From positions 48,465-84,919 of the forward strand of contig DJRP01000019.1 of assembly GCA_002437815.1 (NCBI GenBank): a stretch of DNA of 36,455 bases, given 5' to 3'. This DNA comes from Collinsella sp. UBA6357. Lineage in GTDB: Bacteria > Actinomycetota > Coriobacteriia > Coriobacteriales > Coriobacteriaceae. Shown here one piece after another: positions 8,712-16,678 of the stretch (positions within the stretch are counted from its first letter, which is position 1; every line of letters begins with the position of its first letter). Below the pieces are notes generated by a model. It was not told where the DNA came from, searched no databases, and was given only the letters and a program-made list of their open reading frames with translations. The translations under genes and the position numbers were made by a program.

Positions 8712-11192
8712 CTATTTGGTCTTGCCCGTCACAAGCGTCTTGATGCCCAGGCCGATAAGCCCCAAGCCCATGCGCAGCCGTCCGGGTCGGTGGCGCTCGA
8801 TGGCCCGAGGATTGCGCTTCGTCTCGGGGCGAGCTTTGGCCTTGCCCTTCTTGGCTTCCGAGGTCTGCGTCTTAGCCGGGGAGCCGGGTGCCTGCTCGGG
8901 CGTGCCCTGGGGTTCGGGCTCCGGCTCGATGACGGTCGCCTCGACCTTGACCTCCTGCGCTTTCGGCGTATCCGTCACCTTCGGCGCGGGCTCCGGTTTT
9001 GCGGACGGGCGAGGCGCGGGCTCCGGCACAGGCTCCGGCCTGGGGTGCTTTGCCTTGCGTTTGGCCAGCACGTCGGCGTTTTCGGCCTGCTGATAGGCGC
9101 GGGCCAGCAAGAACTCCTGCGAGTTGAAGGCCTCCTCGCCCGGTTCGCGTGGAATCGCGGCCCAGGTGCCATCGCTGGAGAGCTCGCGCGCCTTGACATT
9201 GTCGCGCAGCTGCGCATCCATGTATTCGCGTACGAGCGCGCGACAGGTGGGGTCGAGTACCGGGAAGGCGATCTCGACGCGATGCTCGGTATTGCGGGTC
9301 ATCATGTCGGCCGACGACAGATAGACCATGTCGGAGTCCACGCCAAACGCGTAGACGCGCGCGTGCTCCAAAAAACGTCCCACGATGGATCGCACGTGCA
9401 CGTTCTCGGTCTTGCCGGCGACACCGGGTTTGAGGCACGAGATGCCGCGGATGATCATGTCGACGCGCACGCCGGCGCACGATGCCTCGGCGATCTTGTC
9501 GATGACCTCGCGATCGGTGAGCGAGTTGAGCTTGAAGAACACGCGTGCCGGCTCGCCGGCAAGCGCCCGTTTGATCTCGCGGTCCAGGCCACGCATGATG
9601 AGCGGCTTGAGGCCCGTGGGCGCCACGCCCAAGAAACGGTAGTCGCCGCGCAGGTTGCCCAATGACAGGTTCCTAAAGAAGATGTTGGCGTCCTCGCCGA
9701 TTCCGGGATTGGCCGTCATGAGCATGAAGTCGCTGTACAGTTTGGCCGTCTTCTCGTTGAAGTTGCCCGTACCCAAGAGCGTGAGTCTCGTCAGCGCCAT
9801 GCCCTCGCGATAGGTGAGCTGGCAGATCTTGGAGTGGCACTTGAAGCCCTCGGAGCCATAGATGACGGTGCAGCCCGCCTCTTCCAGACGCTCGGCCCAC
9901 TCGATGTTGTTCTGTTCGTCAAAGCGGGCGCGGAGCTCCATGAGCACCGTGACCTCTTTGCCGTTCTCGGCAGCGTCGATCAGCGATTCGCACAAGCGGC
10001 TCTGTTTGGCCACGCGGTAGAGCGTGATGCGCAAAGAGATGCACATCGGGTCAAAGGCCGCCTCATGCACCAGGTCCAAAAAAGGGCTCATCGATTCGTA
10101 GGGGTAGAACAGCAGCTTGTCGTGCTCGAGCACCTGCTCGCGAATGGAGCGCGACAGGTCGATGGTGGGGTTGGGCTGTGGTTTGAACGGGCTGAACAGG
10201 ATCTTAGGGCGCACGTGCTCGGGCAACTTACCCTCCAGGCTAAAGACATAGCCCAGATCGAGGGGCGTGGTGCAGCTGATGACGGAGCGGCGTGGCAGCT
10301 CGAGCGCGCGACGGATCGTCTTGAGCGTGCCCTTCTGCAGCTCTCCGGAGACCGCAAGCACGACCGGCTGCAGGCGCAGACGCTTCTTGAGGATGCGCTT
10401 CATGTGCTGGCGGTAGTCCTCCTCCTCTTCCACGCCCTCGCCATCGGGGTCGATGTCGGCATTGCGCGTCACGCGGATGAGCGCGCGATCGAGCGGGCGA
10501 TAGGATCCAAAGCACGTGTCGAGGCATGACAGGATAACGTCCTCGAGCAGGATATAGGAGAGTTTGCCCTCGGCGCTGGGGATCTCGACCACGCGGCTCA
10601 TCGAGGGTGGAACCTCGATGAGGCCCAGGAGGCTTTCCTCGTCGGTGTCGCCCTCAAGCGCGCAAGCCAGGTAGAGGGCGCCGTTGCGCAGGTTGGGGAA
10701 GGGATGGCGCGGATCGATGACGAGCGGCGAGATGACGGGGGAGACGTAGGCCTGGAAATACCGGTCGACAAAGGTGCGCTCTTCGGGCGTGAGGGCCCCG
10801 GCCCGGGCGCGATGCACGCCAGCGCCTTCAAGCTCGGCCTCGATGCTGTGGAAAATCGATCCCCAGCGATCGATCATGCCGGGGATCTCTGCCATGACGG
10901 CATCGACCTGCTGTGCGGCGGTCATATTGCTCTTGTTGTCGATGGGCTGCTTTTTGAGCTCAGCGAGGTCCGAAAGCCCGCCGATGCGCACCATCAGAAA
11001 TTCGTCAAGGTTGGATTCGAAGATCGAGACGAACTTGAGCCGTTCGAACAGCGGAACGGTCGTATCGAAAGCCTCGTCGAGAACCCGGTTGTCGAAGCGC
11101 AGCCAGCTGAGCTCGCGGTTCTGCGTATACGAGAAATCATGCATTTTGCGTTTGTCTGGTGCCTGCTGCTTCTTGCTTGGCTTACTTGACAT
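8712..11192 (-). CDS. ppk1: Polyphosphate kinase 1 with an added C-terminal tail
   Basis: PPK1 reversibly transfers the terminal phosphate of ATP to polyphosphate at the membrane face. The domain order is usual: an N-terminal NRELSWLRFDNRVL block, a head domain, and two phospholipase D-like catalytic domains. His453 (KCHSKI) is the likely phosphorylated histidine and His610 (LEHARVYAF) the second active-site histidine. At 826 residues it is over 100 longer than most PPK1 proteins. The excess is a tail from about 711, rich in Pro, Glu, Ala and Lys, ending in a basic, partly hydrophobic RLRMGLGLIGLGIKTL stretch. The ATG at 11192 lies at the family start. The methyltransferase gene follows about 90 bases downstream. 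Confidence 0.96.
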   Translation of the reverse strand: MSSKPSKKQQAPDKRKMHDFSYTQNRELSWLRFDNRVLDEAFDTTVPLFERLKFVSIFESNLDEFLMVRIGGLSDLAELKKQPIDNKSNMTAAQQVDAVMAEIPGMIDRWGSIFHSIEAELEGAGVHRARAGALTPEERTFVDRYFQAYVSPVISPLVIDPRHPFPNLRNGALYLACALEGDTDEESLLGLIEVPPSMSRVVEIPSAEGKLSYILLEDVILSCLDTCFGSYRPLDRALIRVTRNADIDPDGEGVEEEEDYRQHMKRILKKRLRLQPVVLAVSGELQKGTLKTIRRALELPRRSVISCTTPLDLGYVFSLEGKLPEHVRPKILFSPFKPQPNPTIDLSRSIREQVLEHDKLLFYPYESMSPFLDLVHEAAFDPMCISLRITLYRVAKQSRLCESLIDAAENGKEVTVLMELRARFDEQNNIEWAERLEEAGCTVIYGSEGFKCHSKICQLTYREGMALTRLTLLGTGNFNEKTAKLYSDFMLMTANPGIGEDANIFFRNLSLGNLRGDYRFLGVAPTGLKPLIMRGLDREIKRALAGEPARVFFKLNSLTDREVIDKIAEASCAGVRVDMIIRGISCLKPGVAGKTENVHVRSIVGRFLEHARVYAFGVDSDMVYLSSADMMTRNTEHRVEIAFPVLDPTCRALVREYMDAQLRDNVKARELSSDGTWAAIPREPGEEAFNSQEFLLARAYQQAENADVLAKRKAKHPRPEPVPEPAPRPSAKPEPAPKVTDTPKAQEVKVEATVIEPEPEPQGTPEQAPGSPAKTQTSEAKKGKAKARPETKRNPRAIERHRPGRLRMGLGLIGLGIKTLVTGKTK

Positions 11193-11340
11193 CTTGTCCC
11201 TATCCTCTCGCGACGGCGGGCCCGATGCCGCGCCGCGCTTTATCTATTGTCTCCATTTAAGCGGACATCAATGCATTTGTTCGGCAAATGGTCGTTCTTT
11301 ACGCACTGCTTACCTGTGCGGGAAGCGCAGAGGGCGCCGC

Positions 11341-11346
11341 TTTATA
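11341..11346 (-). promoter_or_regulatory. Candidate -10 of the ppk1 promoter
   Basis: TATAAA on the minus strand, about 150 bases before the ppk1 start. The position 17 bases upstream, where a -35 would lie, is covered by the GTTTACC repeat array at 11357-11387, as at activator-dependent promoters. The assignment is inference. Confidence 0.4.
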
Positions 11347-11356
11347 CTAAGCGGGC

Positions 11357-11387
11357 GGTAAACGGTCGCAATCGGTAGGTAAACGGT
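11357..11387 (-). promoter_or_regulatory. Triple direct-repeat array upstream of ppk1 (PHO-box-like)
   Basis: The 10-mer GGTAAACGGT occurs twice exactly (11357-11366 and 11378-11387), 21 bases apart. Read on the minus strand, toward ppk1, this is GTTTACC, a degenerate GATTGCG in the middle, and GTTTACC, with 11 and 10 base steps. Tandem heptamers about 11 bases apart are the form of PhoP (OmpR-family) sites; the actinobacterial unit is close to GTTCACC. Control of ppk1 by a PhoP-like regulator is inference. Confidence 0.5.
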
Positions 11388-11628
11388 AGCTCCATAAGCC
11401 TATCGATTGCGTATGGATGAATAGGGAGAAGAGGTTTCTGAATATTTTCAAAAATGGTTGAGCGCTGGTCCAATGAGGTCAAATTATACATAGAAGCACG
11501 GTATTTATGCATGAATTACCAAGTTTATTGAGGATTAGTTGCAATACAAGACGTCTTGAAAATATTATTACCGCACGTAAAAGCACTTTAATTTGAAAAA
11601 GTGTGCACTGCGTGAATATCTGATTTAT

Positions 11629-11659
11629 ACCGTTCGCAGGCGTTTGATAACCGTTCGGC
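11629..11659 (+). promoter_or_regulatory. Triple direct-repeat array upstream of arcA
   Basis: ACCGTTCG occurs exactly at 11629-11636 and 11650-11657, 21 bases apart. A GTTTG at 11642 lies between them, so GTTYG units begin at 11632, 11642 and 11653, in 10 and 11 base steps. The layout and the ACCGTT core mirror the array before ppk1. It lies about 45-70 bases upstream of the likely arcA transcription start, a usual activator position. Confidence 0.45.
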
Positions 11660-11689
11660 GGTGTGCTGGAAGCATCGGTTTAATTTGGA

Positions 11690-11695
11690 TATAAA
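11690..11695 (+). promoter_or_regulatory. Candidate -10 of the arcA promoter
   Basis: TATAAA lies within an AT-rich segment some 83 bases before the arcA start. At 17 bases upstream is TGGAAG, a poor -35, which fits an activated promoter. Assigned by inference. Confidence 0.4.
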
Positions 11696-11713
11696 TAAGA
11701 CGTCAGCAAGCAA

Positions 11714-11758
11714 CACCCCACACGGAGGGGTGCTAACAGACGGATCGAAAACCGATCC
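11714..11758 (+). promoter_or_regulatory. Two hairpins in the arcA leader
   Basis: CACCCC (11714-11719) pairs with GGGGTG (11727-11732), and GGATCG (11742-11747) pairs with CGATCC (11753-11758). Both lie between the likely transcription start and the AGGAGG ribosome site. Neither is followed by a T run, so mRNA stability is a more likely role than termination. They do not fit a riboswitch class I know. Confidence 0.45.
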
Positions 11759-11778
11759 CGACAGAAAGGTAGGAGGCC

Positions 11779-13020
11779 ATGACGAAAGGTCTGCACGTTC
11801 CTTCTGAAATCGGAAGGCTCAAGAAGGTCATGCTCCACCGTCCCGGTGAGGAGCTCCTCAACCTTCCCCCCGATGAGCTCGAGCGTCTTCTGTTCGATGA
11901 CGTTCCGTTCCTCGAGGTCGCCCAGCAGGAGCACGACACGTTTGCCCAGATTCTGCGAGATCAGGGTGTCGAGGTCCTGTATCTCGAGAACCTTGTGGCG
12001 GAGGTCTTCGACCAGGTTCCCGGCGCCCGTGCCGAGTTTACCGATCAATATCTTGCCGAGGCCGGTATCCGCGGCCAGCTGATGCCCGCCGTCGTGCGCG
12101 AGAAGCTCGATTCGATCACCGACAACCTCGAGTTTGCCAAGAAGACCATGGCCGGTATCACCAAGGCCGAGATCGATATGCCGCTCAGCGCGTCCACGAC
12201 CCTCGACAGCCTTGTCAACTCCGAGAAGGAGTCTGACCTCATTATCGACCCCATGCCCAACCTCTACTTCACGCGCGATCCGTTCGCCGTCGTCGGTTCG
12301 GGCGTCAACCTCAACCGTATGTACTCGGTCACCCGCAACCGCGAGACCCTCTACGGCAAGTATGTCTTCAAGTACCACCCCGATTACAAGGACGCCTCGC
12401 TGTACTTCCGTCGCGACTGCCAGTTCCACACCGAGGGTGGTGACGTCCTCAACATCAATGAGAAAACGCTCGCCGTCGGTATCTCCCAGCGCACCCAGGC
12501 TGCCGCCATCGACATCATGGCCCAGAACATCTTCTGGAACAGCGATGCCAAGATCGAGCGCATCCTTGCCTTCGACATCCCGGTCTCCCGTGCCTTCATG
12601 CACCTCGACACCGTCTTCACCCAGATCGACGTCGATAAGTTCACCATCCATCCGGCGATCATGGGCACCCTGCGTGTCTACGAGCTCACCCCCGGCAAGA
12701 ATCCCGGCGACGTGAACATCCGCCTTATCGAGGACACCCTCGAGCACATTCTCGAGGACGCCACGGGCGTCGACCAGGTTAAGCTCATCCCCTGCGGCGG
12801 CGGCGACCCCATCGCGGCCTCCCGCGAGCAGTGGAACGACGGCTCCAACACCCTGTGCGTCGAGCCCGGCAAGATCTGCGTGTATGCCCGCAACACCGTC
12901 ACCAACGACGTGCTCTACAAAGAGGGCATGGAGCTTTTGGTGGTTCCTTCGGCCGAGCTTTCCCGCGGCCGTGGCGGCCCGCGCTGCATGAGCATGCCGT
13001 TCTGGCGCGAGGATCTTTAA
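11779..13020 (+). CDS. arcA: Arginine deiminase
   Basis: It hydrolyses L-arginine to citrulline and ammonia, the first step of the arginine deiminase pathway, which gives ATP and raises pH in anaerobes. The 413-residue cytoplasmic enzyme has the expected length and motifs: SEIGRLKKVMLHRPGEEL at the start, PNLYFTRDPFAVVG, FHTEGGDV, HLDTVFTQID, and the nucleophile Cys403 in GGPRCMSMPFWRED. A strong GTAGGAGG site precedes the ATG. Codon use looks strongly selected (mostly GAG, AAG, AAC, CTC, ATC), suggesting high expression. arcB and a YfcC-type transporter follow on the same strand. Confidence 0.98.
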   Translation: MTKGLHVPSEIGRLKKVMLHRPGEELLNLPPDELERLLFDDVPFLEVAQQEHDTFAQILRDQGVEVLYLENLVAEVFDQVPGARAEFTDQYLAEAGIRGQLMPAVVREKLDSITDNLEFAKKTMAGITKAEIDMPLSASTTLDSLVNSEKESDLIIDPMPNLYFTRDPFAVVGSGVNLNRMYSVTRNRETLYGKYVFKYHPDYKDASLYFRRDCQFHTEGGDVLNINEKTLAVGISQRTQAAAIDIMAQNIFWNSDAKIERILAFDIPVSRAFMHLDTVFTQIDVDKFTIHPAIMGTLRVYELTPGKNPGDVNIRLIEDTLEHILEDATGVDQVKLIPCGGGDPIAASREQWNDGSNTLCVEPGKICVYARNTVTNDVLYKEGMELLVVPSAELSRGRGGPRCMSMPFWREDL

Positions 13021-13030
13021 ACTTCGAATC

Positions 13031-13058
13031 GACGGGGCGCCCTGCGCGGCGCTCCGTC
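13031..13058 (+). promoter_or_regulatory. Intercistronic hairpin between arcA and arcB
   Basis: GACGGGGCGCC (13031-13041) pairs with GGCGCTCCGTC (13048-13058) with one G-U type pair, just after the arcA stop. No T run follows, so it more probably protects the arcA mRNA end or partly weakens read-through. A smaller GGGCC-tat-GGCCC hairpin follows at 13073-13085. Confidence 0.55.
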
Positions 13059-13141
13059 ATACTAAAGCGTTAGGGCCTATGGCCCGGTGGGTTTTGGTAG
13101 GGCCCACATCGCACGGTTATATATATGAAAGGAACACTCCC

Positions 13142-14137
13142 ATGGGCGTTAATCTCTCCGGTCGCAGCTTCCTCAAGCTCCTCGACTTCTCCACCCAGGA
13201 GATCGAGTACCTGCTCGCGCTCTCCAAGAACTTCAAGGACATGAAGCGCGCGGGCGTGCCGCATCGCTATCTTGAGGGCAAGAACATCGTCCTGCTCTTC
13301 CAGAAGACCTCTACCCGCACTCGCTGCTCCTTCGAGGTCGGTGGCATGGACCTGGGCATGGGCGTCACCTATCTGGATCCCGGCTCGTCGCAGATGGGTA
13401 AGAAGGAGTCCATCGAGGATACCGCCCGTGTGCTCGGTCGCATGTATGACGGCATCGAGTTCCGCGGTTTCGCTCAGGCGGACGTCGAGGAGCTCGCAGC
13501 CAACGCCGGTGTGCCCGTCTGGAACGGTCTGACCACCGAGTGGCACCCCACCCAGATGCTCGCCGATATCCTGACCGTTCAGGAGAACTTCAACTACGAC
13601 ATCAAGGGTCGCACGCTCGTCTTCATGGGCGACTGCAAGAACAACGTCGCCCGTTCGCTTATGGTCGTCTGCGCCAAGCTCGGCATGAACTTCGTCGCCT
13701 GCGGCCCCGAGCACTGCATGCCCGCCGATGACGTCGTCGAGGCCTGCAAGCCGATCGCCGAGGCCAACGGCTGCACCATCAAGCTCACCTCCGACGTCAA
13801 GGACGGCTGCACCGGCGCCGACGTCATCTACACCGATGTCTGGGTCTCCATGGGCGAGCCCGATGAGGTCTGGGCCGAGCGCATCGAGGAGCTCACCCCG
13901 TACCGCGTCACCTCCGAGGTCATGGCTATGGCCAAGCCCGAGGCCATCTTCCTGCACTGCCTGCCCAGCTTCCACGACACCAACACCGTCATCGGCGCCG
14001 AGAAGGCCGAGCAGTTCGGTATCACCGAGCAGGAGGTCACCGACGAGGTCTTCGAGGGCCCGCAGTCCAAGGTCTTCGATGAGGCCGAGAACCGCATGCA
14101 CACCATCAAGGCCATCATGTACGCAACGCTCAAGTAA
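13142..14137 (+). CDS. arcB: Ornithine carbamoyltransferase (catabolic)
   Basis: It catalyses the reversible conversion of citrulline plus phosphate and ornithine plus carbamoyl phosphate; next to arcA the catabolic direction is likely. The 331-residue protein has the carbamoyl phosphate loop STRTR at residues 57-61, the HPTQMLAD motif, and the ornithine-site HCLPSFHD at 272-279, where Ala replaces Ser in many relatives. The ATG at 13142 is preceded by AAAGGAA and matches family starts; reading is open upstream without support. Catabolic and anabolic enzymes are hard to separate by sequence, so argF would be an acceptable name. Carbamate kinase (arcC), needed to complete the pathway, is not in this window. 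Confidence 0.96.
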   Translation: MGVNLSGRSFLKLLDFSTQEIEYLLALSKNFKDMKRAGVPHRYLEGKNIVLLFQKTSTRTRCSFEVGGMDLGMGVTYLDPGSSQMGKKESIEDTARVLGRMYDGIEFRGFAQADVEELAANAGVPVWNGLTTEWHPTQMLADILTVQENFNYDIKGRTLVFMGDCKNNVARSLMVVCAKLGMNFVACGPEHCMPADDVVEACKPIAEANGCTIKLTSDVKDGCTGADVIYTDVWVSMGEPDEVWAERIEELTPYRVTSEVMAMAKPEAIFLHCLPSFHDTNTVIGAEKAEQFGITEQEVTDEVFEGPQSKVFDEAENRMHTIKAIMYATLK

Positions 14138-14174
14138 TAACTCCTGAGCGATTCTGTCCTATCCGATTTCGATT

Positions 14175-14227
14175 CCCCCTGGGCGGGTGCTCCCAAGTGT
14201 CAGTTTTAGGGCGCCCGCCATCAGGGG
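14175..14227 (+). promoter_or_regulatory. Large hairpin between arcB and the YfcC transporter gene
   Basis: A long imperfect stem joins CCCCTGGGCGGGTGCTCCC to GGGCGCCCGCCATCAGGGG across a 14-base loop. The loop holds AGTTTTA, and the right arm lacks a T run. It may terminate weakly, or stabilise or process the mRNA and so set the ratio of transporter to enzymes. Confidence 0.5.
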
Positions 14228-14332
14228 CAGACTCTGGTCGTCTCCGCGACTCCCGCCAAAATGATAAGCACGGCACGGGGGTGGGGTATCAGTCGCGGAT
14301 CATCCTTTTACTGAGAAAGGGGGATGAGTACC

Positions 14333-15760
14333 ATGACTGCCTCCACCAAGAAAAAGCGTGGAATGCTTTCGTCGTTCACCATTCTTCTCCTTTTGTTGGC
14401 TATCGTCGCCCTGATCACCGTCGGTGTCTCCGCTGTTGCGCCCGACCAGGTGAAGGCCGCAACGCTCGCCGACTTCTTCATGGCTCCCGTTCACGGTTTC
14501 ACGGACGCGCTGCCGGTTTGCCTCTTTGTCATGATCCTGGGCGGATTCTTGGGCATCGTCACCGAGACGGGCGCCCTTGACACCGGCATCGCCGTGCTTG
14601 TCAAGAAGCTCCACGGCAACGAGCTCATGATCATTCCCGTCCTGATGATCCTCTTCTCGCTGGGTGGCACCACCTACGGTATGTGCGAGGAAACCGTTCC
14701 CTTCTACGCGCTGCTCGCCGCCACGATGATGGCCGCCGGCTTCGATCCGCTCGTGGGCGCGGCCACCGTTCTTTTGGGCGCTGGCTGCGGCTGCCTCGGC
14801 TCTACGGTCAACCCGTTTGCCGTCGGTGCCGCCGTCGACTCTCTGCGCGGCGTCGGTATCGAGTGCAATCAGTCGATCATCATCGGCCTGGGCGCGGTAC
14901 TCTGGATCGTGTCCACCGCCATCGCCATCGTCTTTGTCATGAGCTATGCCAAGAAGGTCAAGGCCGACAAGGGCTCGACCCTCCTGTCGATGCAGGAGCT
15001 CCAGTCTGCCGAGGAGGCCCACGGCGCCGCCGCCGAGGCCGCTACCAAGGACGTTGCGCTCACCGGACGTCAAAAGGCCGTGCTCGGCATCTTCGCCTTC
15101 ACCTTCGTGGTCATGATCGTCTCGTTCATCCCGTGGGAGGACTTCGGCGTGACCATCTGGCTCGGTTGGACCGAGTTCATTACCGGTCTGCCACTCGGCC
15201 AGTGGTACTTCGATGAGGCCTCGACGTGGTTCTTCATCATGGCCATCGTCATCGGCATCGTCGGTGGCTTGGGCGAGAAGAAGATCGTCAACACCTTCAT
15301 CGCCGGTGCTGCCGATATGATGAGCGTCGTCCTCATCATCGCGCTTGCCCGCGGCATCTCCGTCCTCATGGCCGCTACCGGTCTCGACCAGTACGTGCTC
15401 AACGCTGCCGCCAACGCCCTCGCCGGCCTCTCCGGTATCGTCTTTGCTCCCATGAGCTACCTGCTCTACCTGGTTCTGTCCTTCCTGATCCCGTCGAGCT
15501 CCGGCATGGCCACCGTGTCCATGCCTATCATGGGCCCGCTCGCCAGCGGTCTGGGCTTCCCGCCCGAGGTCATGGTCCAGATCTTCGGCGGCGCCAACGG
15601 CCTCGTGAACCTCTTCACGCCCACGTCCGGCGCTATCATGGGCGGCCTCGCGCTCGCTCGTGTCGAGTGGACTACCTGGCTCAAGTTCGCGATGAAGGTC
15701 ATCGTCGTGATCGGTATCGTCTCCGTGGTCATTCTCACGGCTGCCATGATGATCCTCTAG
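14333..15760 (+). CDS. YfcC-family (DcuC/ArcD-like) membrane transporter
   Basis: A 475-residue polytopic membrane protein of the YfcC family, often found beside arginine deiminase genes, where an arginine/ornithine exchange role is assumed. It has about twelve hydrophobic segments and the repeated motif pair GGTTYGMCEETVPFYALL and GAGCGCLGSTVNPF in the first half, with SSSGMATVSMPIMGPLA and NLFTPTSGAIMGGLALA in the second. Two ATGs compete: 14324 lies directly against the AAAGGGGG site, whereas 14333 lies nine bases from it and is preferred. It is the third gene of the arc group. Substrate is inferred from context. Confidence 0.9.
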   Translation: MTASTKKKRGMLSSFTILLLLLAIVALITVGVSAVAPDQVKAATLADFFMAPVHGFTDALPVCLFVMILGGFLGIVTETGALDTGIAVLVKKLHGNELMIIPVLMILFSLGGTTYGMCEETVPFYALLAATMMAAGFDPLVGAATVLLGAGCGCLGSTVNPFAVGAAVDSLRGVGIECNQSIIIGLGAVLWIVSTAIAIVFVMSYAKKVKADKGSTLLSMQELQSAEEAHGAAAEAATKDVALTGRQKAVLGIFAFTFVVMIVSFIPWEDFGVTIWLGWTEFITGLPLGQWYFDEASTWFFIMAIVIGIVGGLGEKKIVNTFIAGAADMMSVVLIIALARGISVLMAATGLDQYVLNAAANALAGLSGIVFAPMSYLLYLVLSFLIPSSSGMATVSMPIMGPLASGLGFPPEVMVQIFGGANGLVNLFTPTSGAIMGGLALARVEWTTWLKFAMKVIVVIGIVSVVILTAAMMIL

Positions 15761-15783
15761 ACGCGTTTCCGGTCGTCGTCTTT

Positions 15784-15806
15784 CCGGTGGGGTAGCTCCC
15801 CACCGG
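15784..15806 (+). terminator. Hairpin after the YfcC gene
   Basis: CCGGTGGGG (15784-15792) pairs perfectly with CCCCACCGG (15798-15806) over a five-base loop. It lacks a T run but lies just before a second, complete terminator. Confidence 0.6.
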
Positions 15807-15823
15807 GTGGACTCCTACCTTAA

Positions 15824-15865
15824 GCCCCCTTCCGTTCCGTGCACGGGAGGGGGCGCTTTTGTTTG
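15824..15865 (+). terminator. Rho-independent terminator of the arc group
   Basis: GCCCCCTTCCGT pairs with ACGGGAGGGGGC with one wobble pair, followed by GCTTTTGTTT. It ends the arcA-arcB-transporter unit. Confidence 0.88.
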
Positions 15866-15931
15866 GGTATAGAAAGACGCTGCGATGGGCAACATGCTCT
15901 TGTACGTATGTACTTGAGTAAGGGAGAGACG

Positions 15932-16540
15932 ATGAAAAAACCTAAGGCCATCCTGTACGTGGTGCTGGCGATCGCACTCATGGCCGTCGGCTTTTTGGGC
16001 TCGCAGCTCCTGATGCGCATGACCACGCCCACCGTGCGGCTCGATACGACGACGATAACTTCTCAGCTCGTGAAGTGCCAGGATCTGGTGACGGCCAAGC
16101 TCGAATATCGCGGTCTCGTCACCTATGAGGAGGGCGATATCGACTGGATCAACAAAAAGGGCTTCACCATGGTCTACGACGCCGAGGTCTCCGCCGGGGT
16201 CGACCTGTCGCATGCCAAGGTGACGGTTGAGGGCCGCGATGTCACGATCGAGCTTCCGCAGGCCACGCTGTCGAGCATTTCGATCGACCCCGATTCCCTG
16301 CAGTTCTACGACGAGAAGCTCTCGCTGTTCAATTGGCAGAATCGAGCCGATACAAAGGAGGCGCTCAAGCTGGCCAAAAAGGACGCCAAGGCGAAGGTCG
16401 ACACCTCGAAGCTCATCGAGAATGCCGACGAACAGGCAAAAAGCGCCGTCGAGACGCTCTATGAACCTTTTCAGGGCGAAGACGGCTACAACGTGAAGGT
16501 CGAGGTGGCAGCGAGCGCCGATAACGAAACGACCGAATGA
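15932..16540 (+). CDS. DUF4230 family membrane-anchored protein
   Basis: A 202-residue protein of unknown function that I assign to DUF4230 by its layout and by segments such as QLVKCQDLVTAKLEYRGLV and FTMVYDAEVSAGVDLS. One hydrophobic segment at residues 5-24 anchors it; the remainder is soluble, mainly beta then helical, and probably outside the membrane. The C-terminal third (KLAKKDAKAKVDTSKLIENA) looks helical and charged. The ATG at 15932 follows AGGGAGAG. It is flanked by terminators on both sides and so is probably transcribed alone. No function can be proposed. Confidence 0.82.
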   Translation: MKKPKAILYVVLAIALMAVGFLGSQLLMRMTTPTVRLDTTTITSQLVKCQDLVTAKLEYRGLVTYEEGDIDWINKKGFTMVYDAEVSAGVDLSHAKVTVEGRDVTIELPQATLSSISIDPDSLQFYDEKLSLFNWQNRADTKEALKLAKKDAKAKVDTSKLIENADEQAKSAVETLYEPFQGEDGYNVKVEVAASADNETTE

Positions 16541-16593
16541 TCCGAGTCGCCTGAAGCGTTGCGCTCATAGCACACTGCGCGCACAGATACCGT

Positions 16594-16632
16594 GAAGGGG
16601 GCATCTGCGGCGAGGCCACGATGCCCCCTTTC
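16594..16632 (+). terminator. Rho-independent terminator after the DUF4230 gene
   Basis: GAAGGGGGCAT (16594-16604) pairs with ATGCCCCCTTTC (16621-16632), followed by only a short T run. The -10 hexamer of the next gene starts right after it. Confidence 0.75.
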
Positions 16633-16634
16633 GA

Positions 16635-16640
16635 TATAAT
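16635..16640 (+). promoter_or_regulatory. -10 hexamer of the DUF1846 gene
   Basis: A perfect TATAAT lies 38 bases before the GTG start. No -35 match exists at 17 bases, where the preceding terminator stem lies, so promoter and terminator overlap. Confidence 0.5.
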
Positions 16641-16678
16641 CTCCCCGTGCAAAGTCACCGGGAAGACGAGGAGTGCCC

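Larger units (their letters stand above)
11395..11700. other. AT-rich intergenic region between ppk1 and arcA
   Basis: The gap from 11193 to 11778 holds no convincing gene. From about 11395 to 11625 it is strikingly AT-rich against its surroundings, with many A and T runs, as in a bent or easily melted control region. Half-sites resembling ArgR boxes (TGAATAT, ATGAATTA) occur, but no clean 18-base ARG box. Confidence 0.6.

Noticed and set aside
11400..11640. ArgR operator before arcA
   Set aside because: Several half-site-like words occur, but none forms the full symmetrical 18-base ARG box; in AT-rich sequence such words are expected by chance.
11714..11758. arcA leader as a mini-ykkC (guanidine-II) riboswitch
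   Set aside because: Only the first of the two hairpins has an ACGG in its loop; the second loop is AAAAC, so the required pair of ACGR loops is missing.
13094..13123. TTGGTA and TTATAT with 17 bases between, as a promoter for arcB
   Set aside because: A transcript starting there would begin at or inside the arcB ribosome site, so use as a promoter is unlikely.
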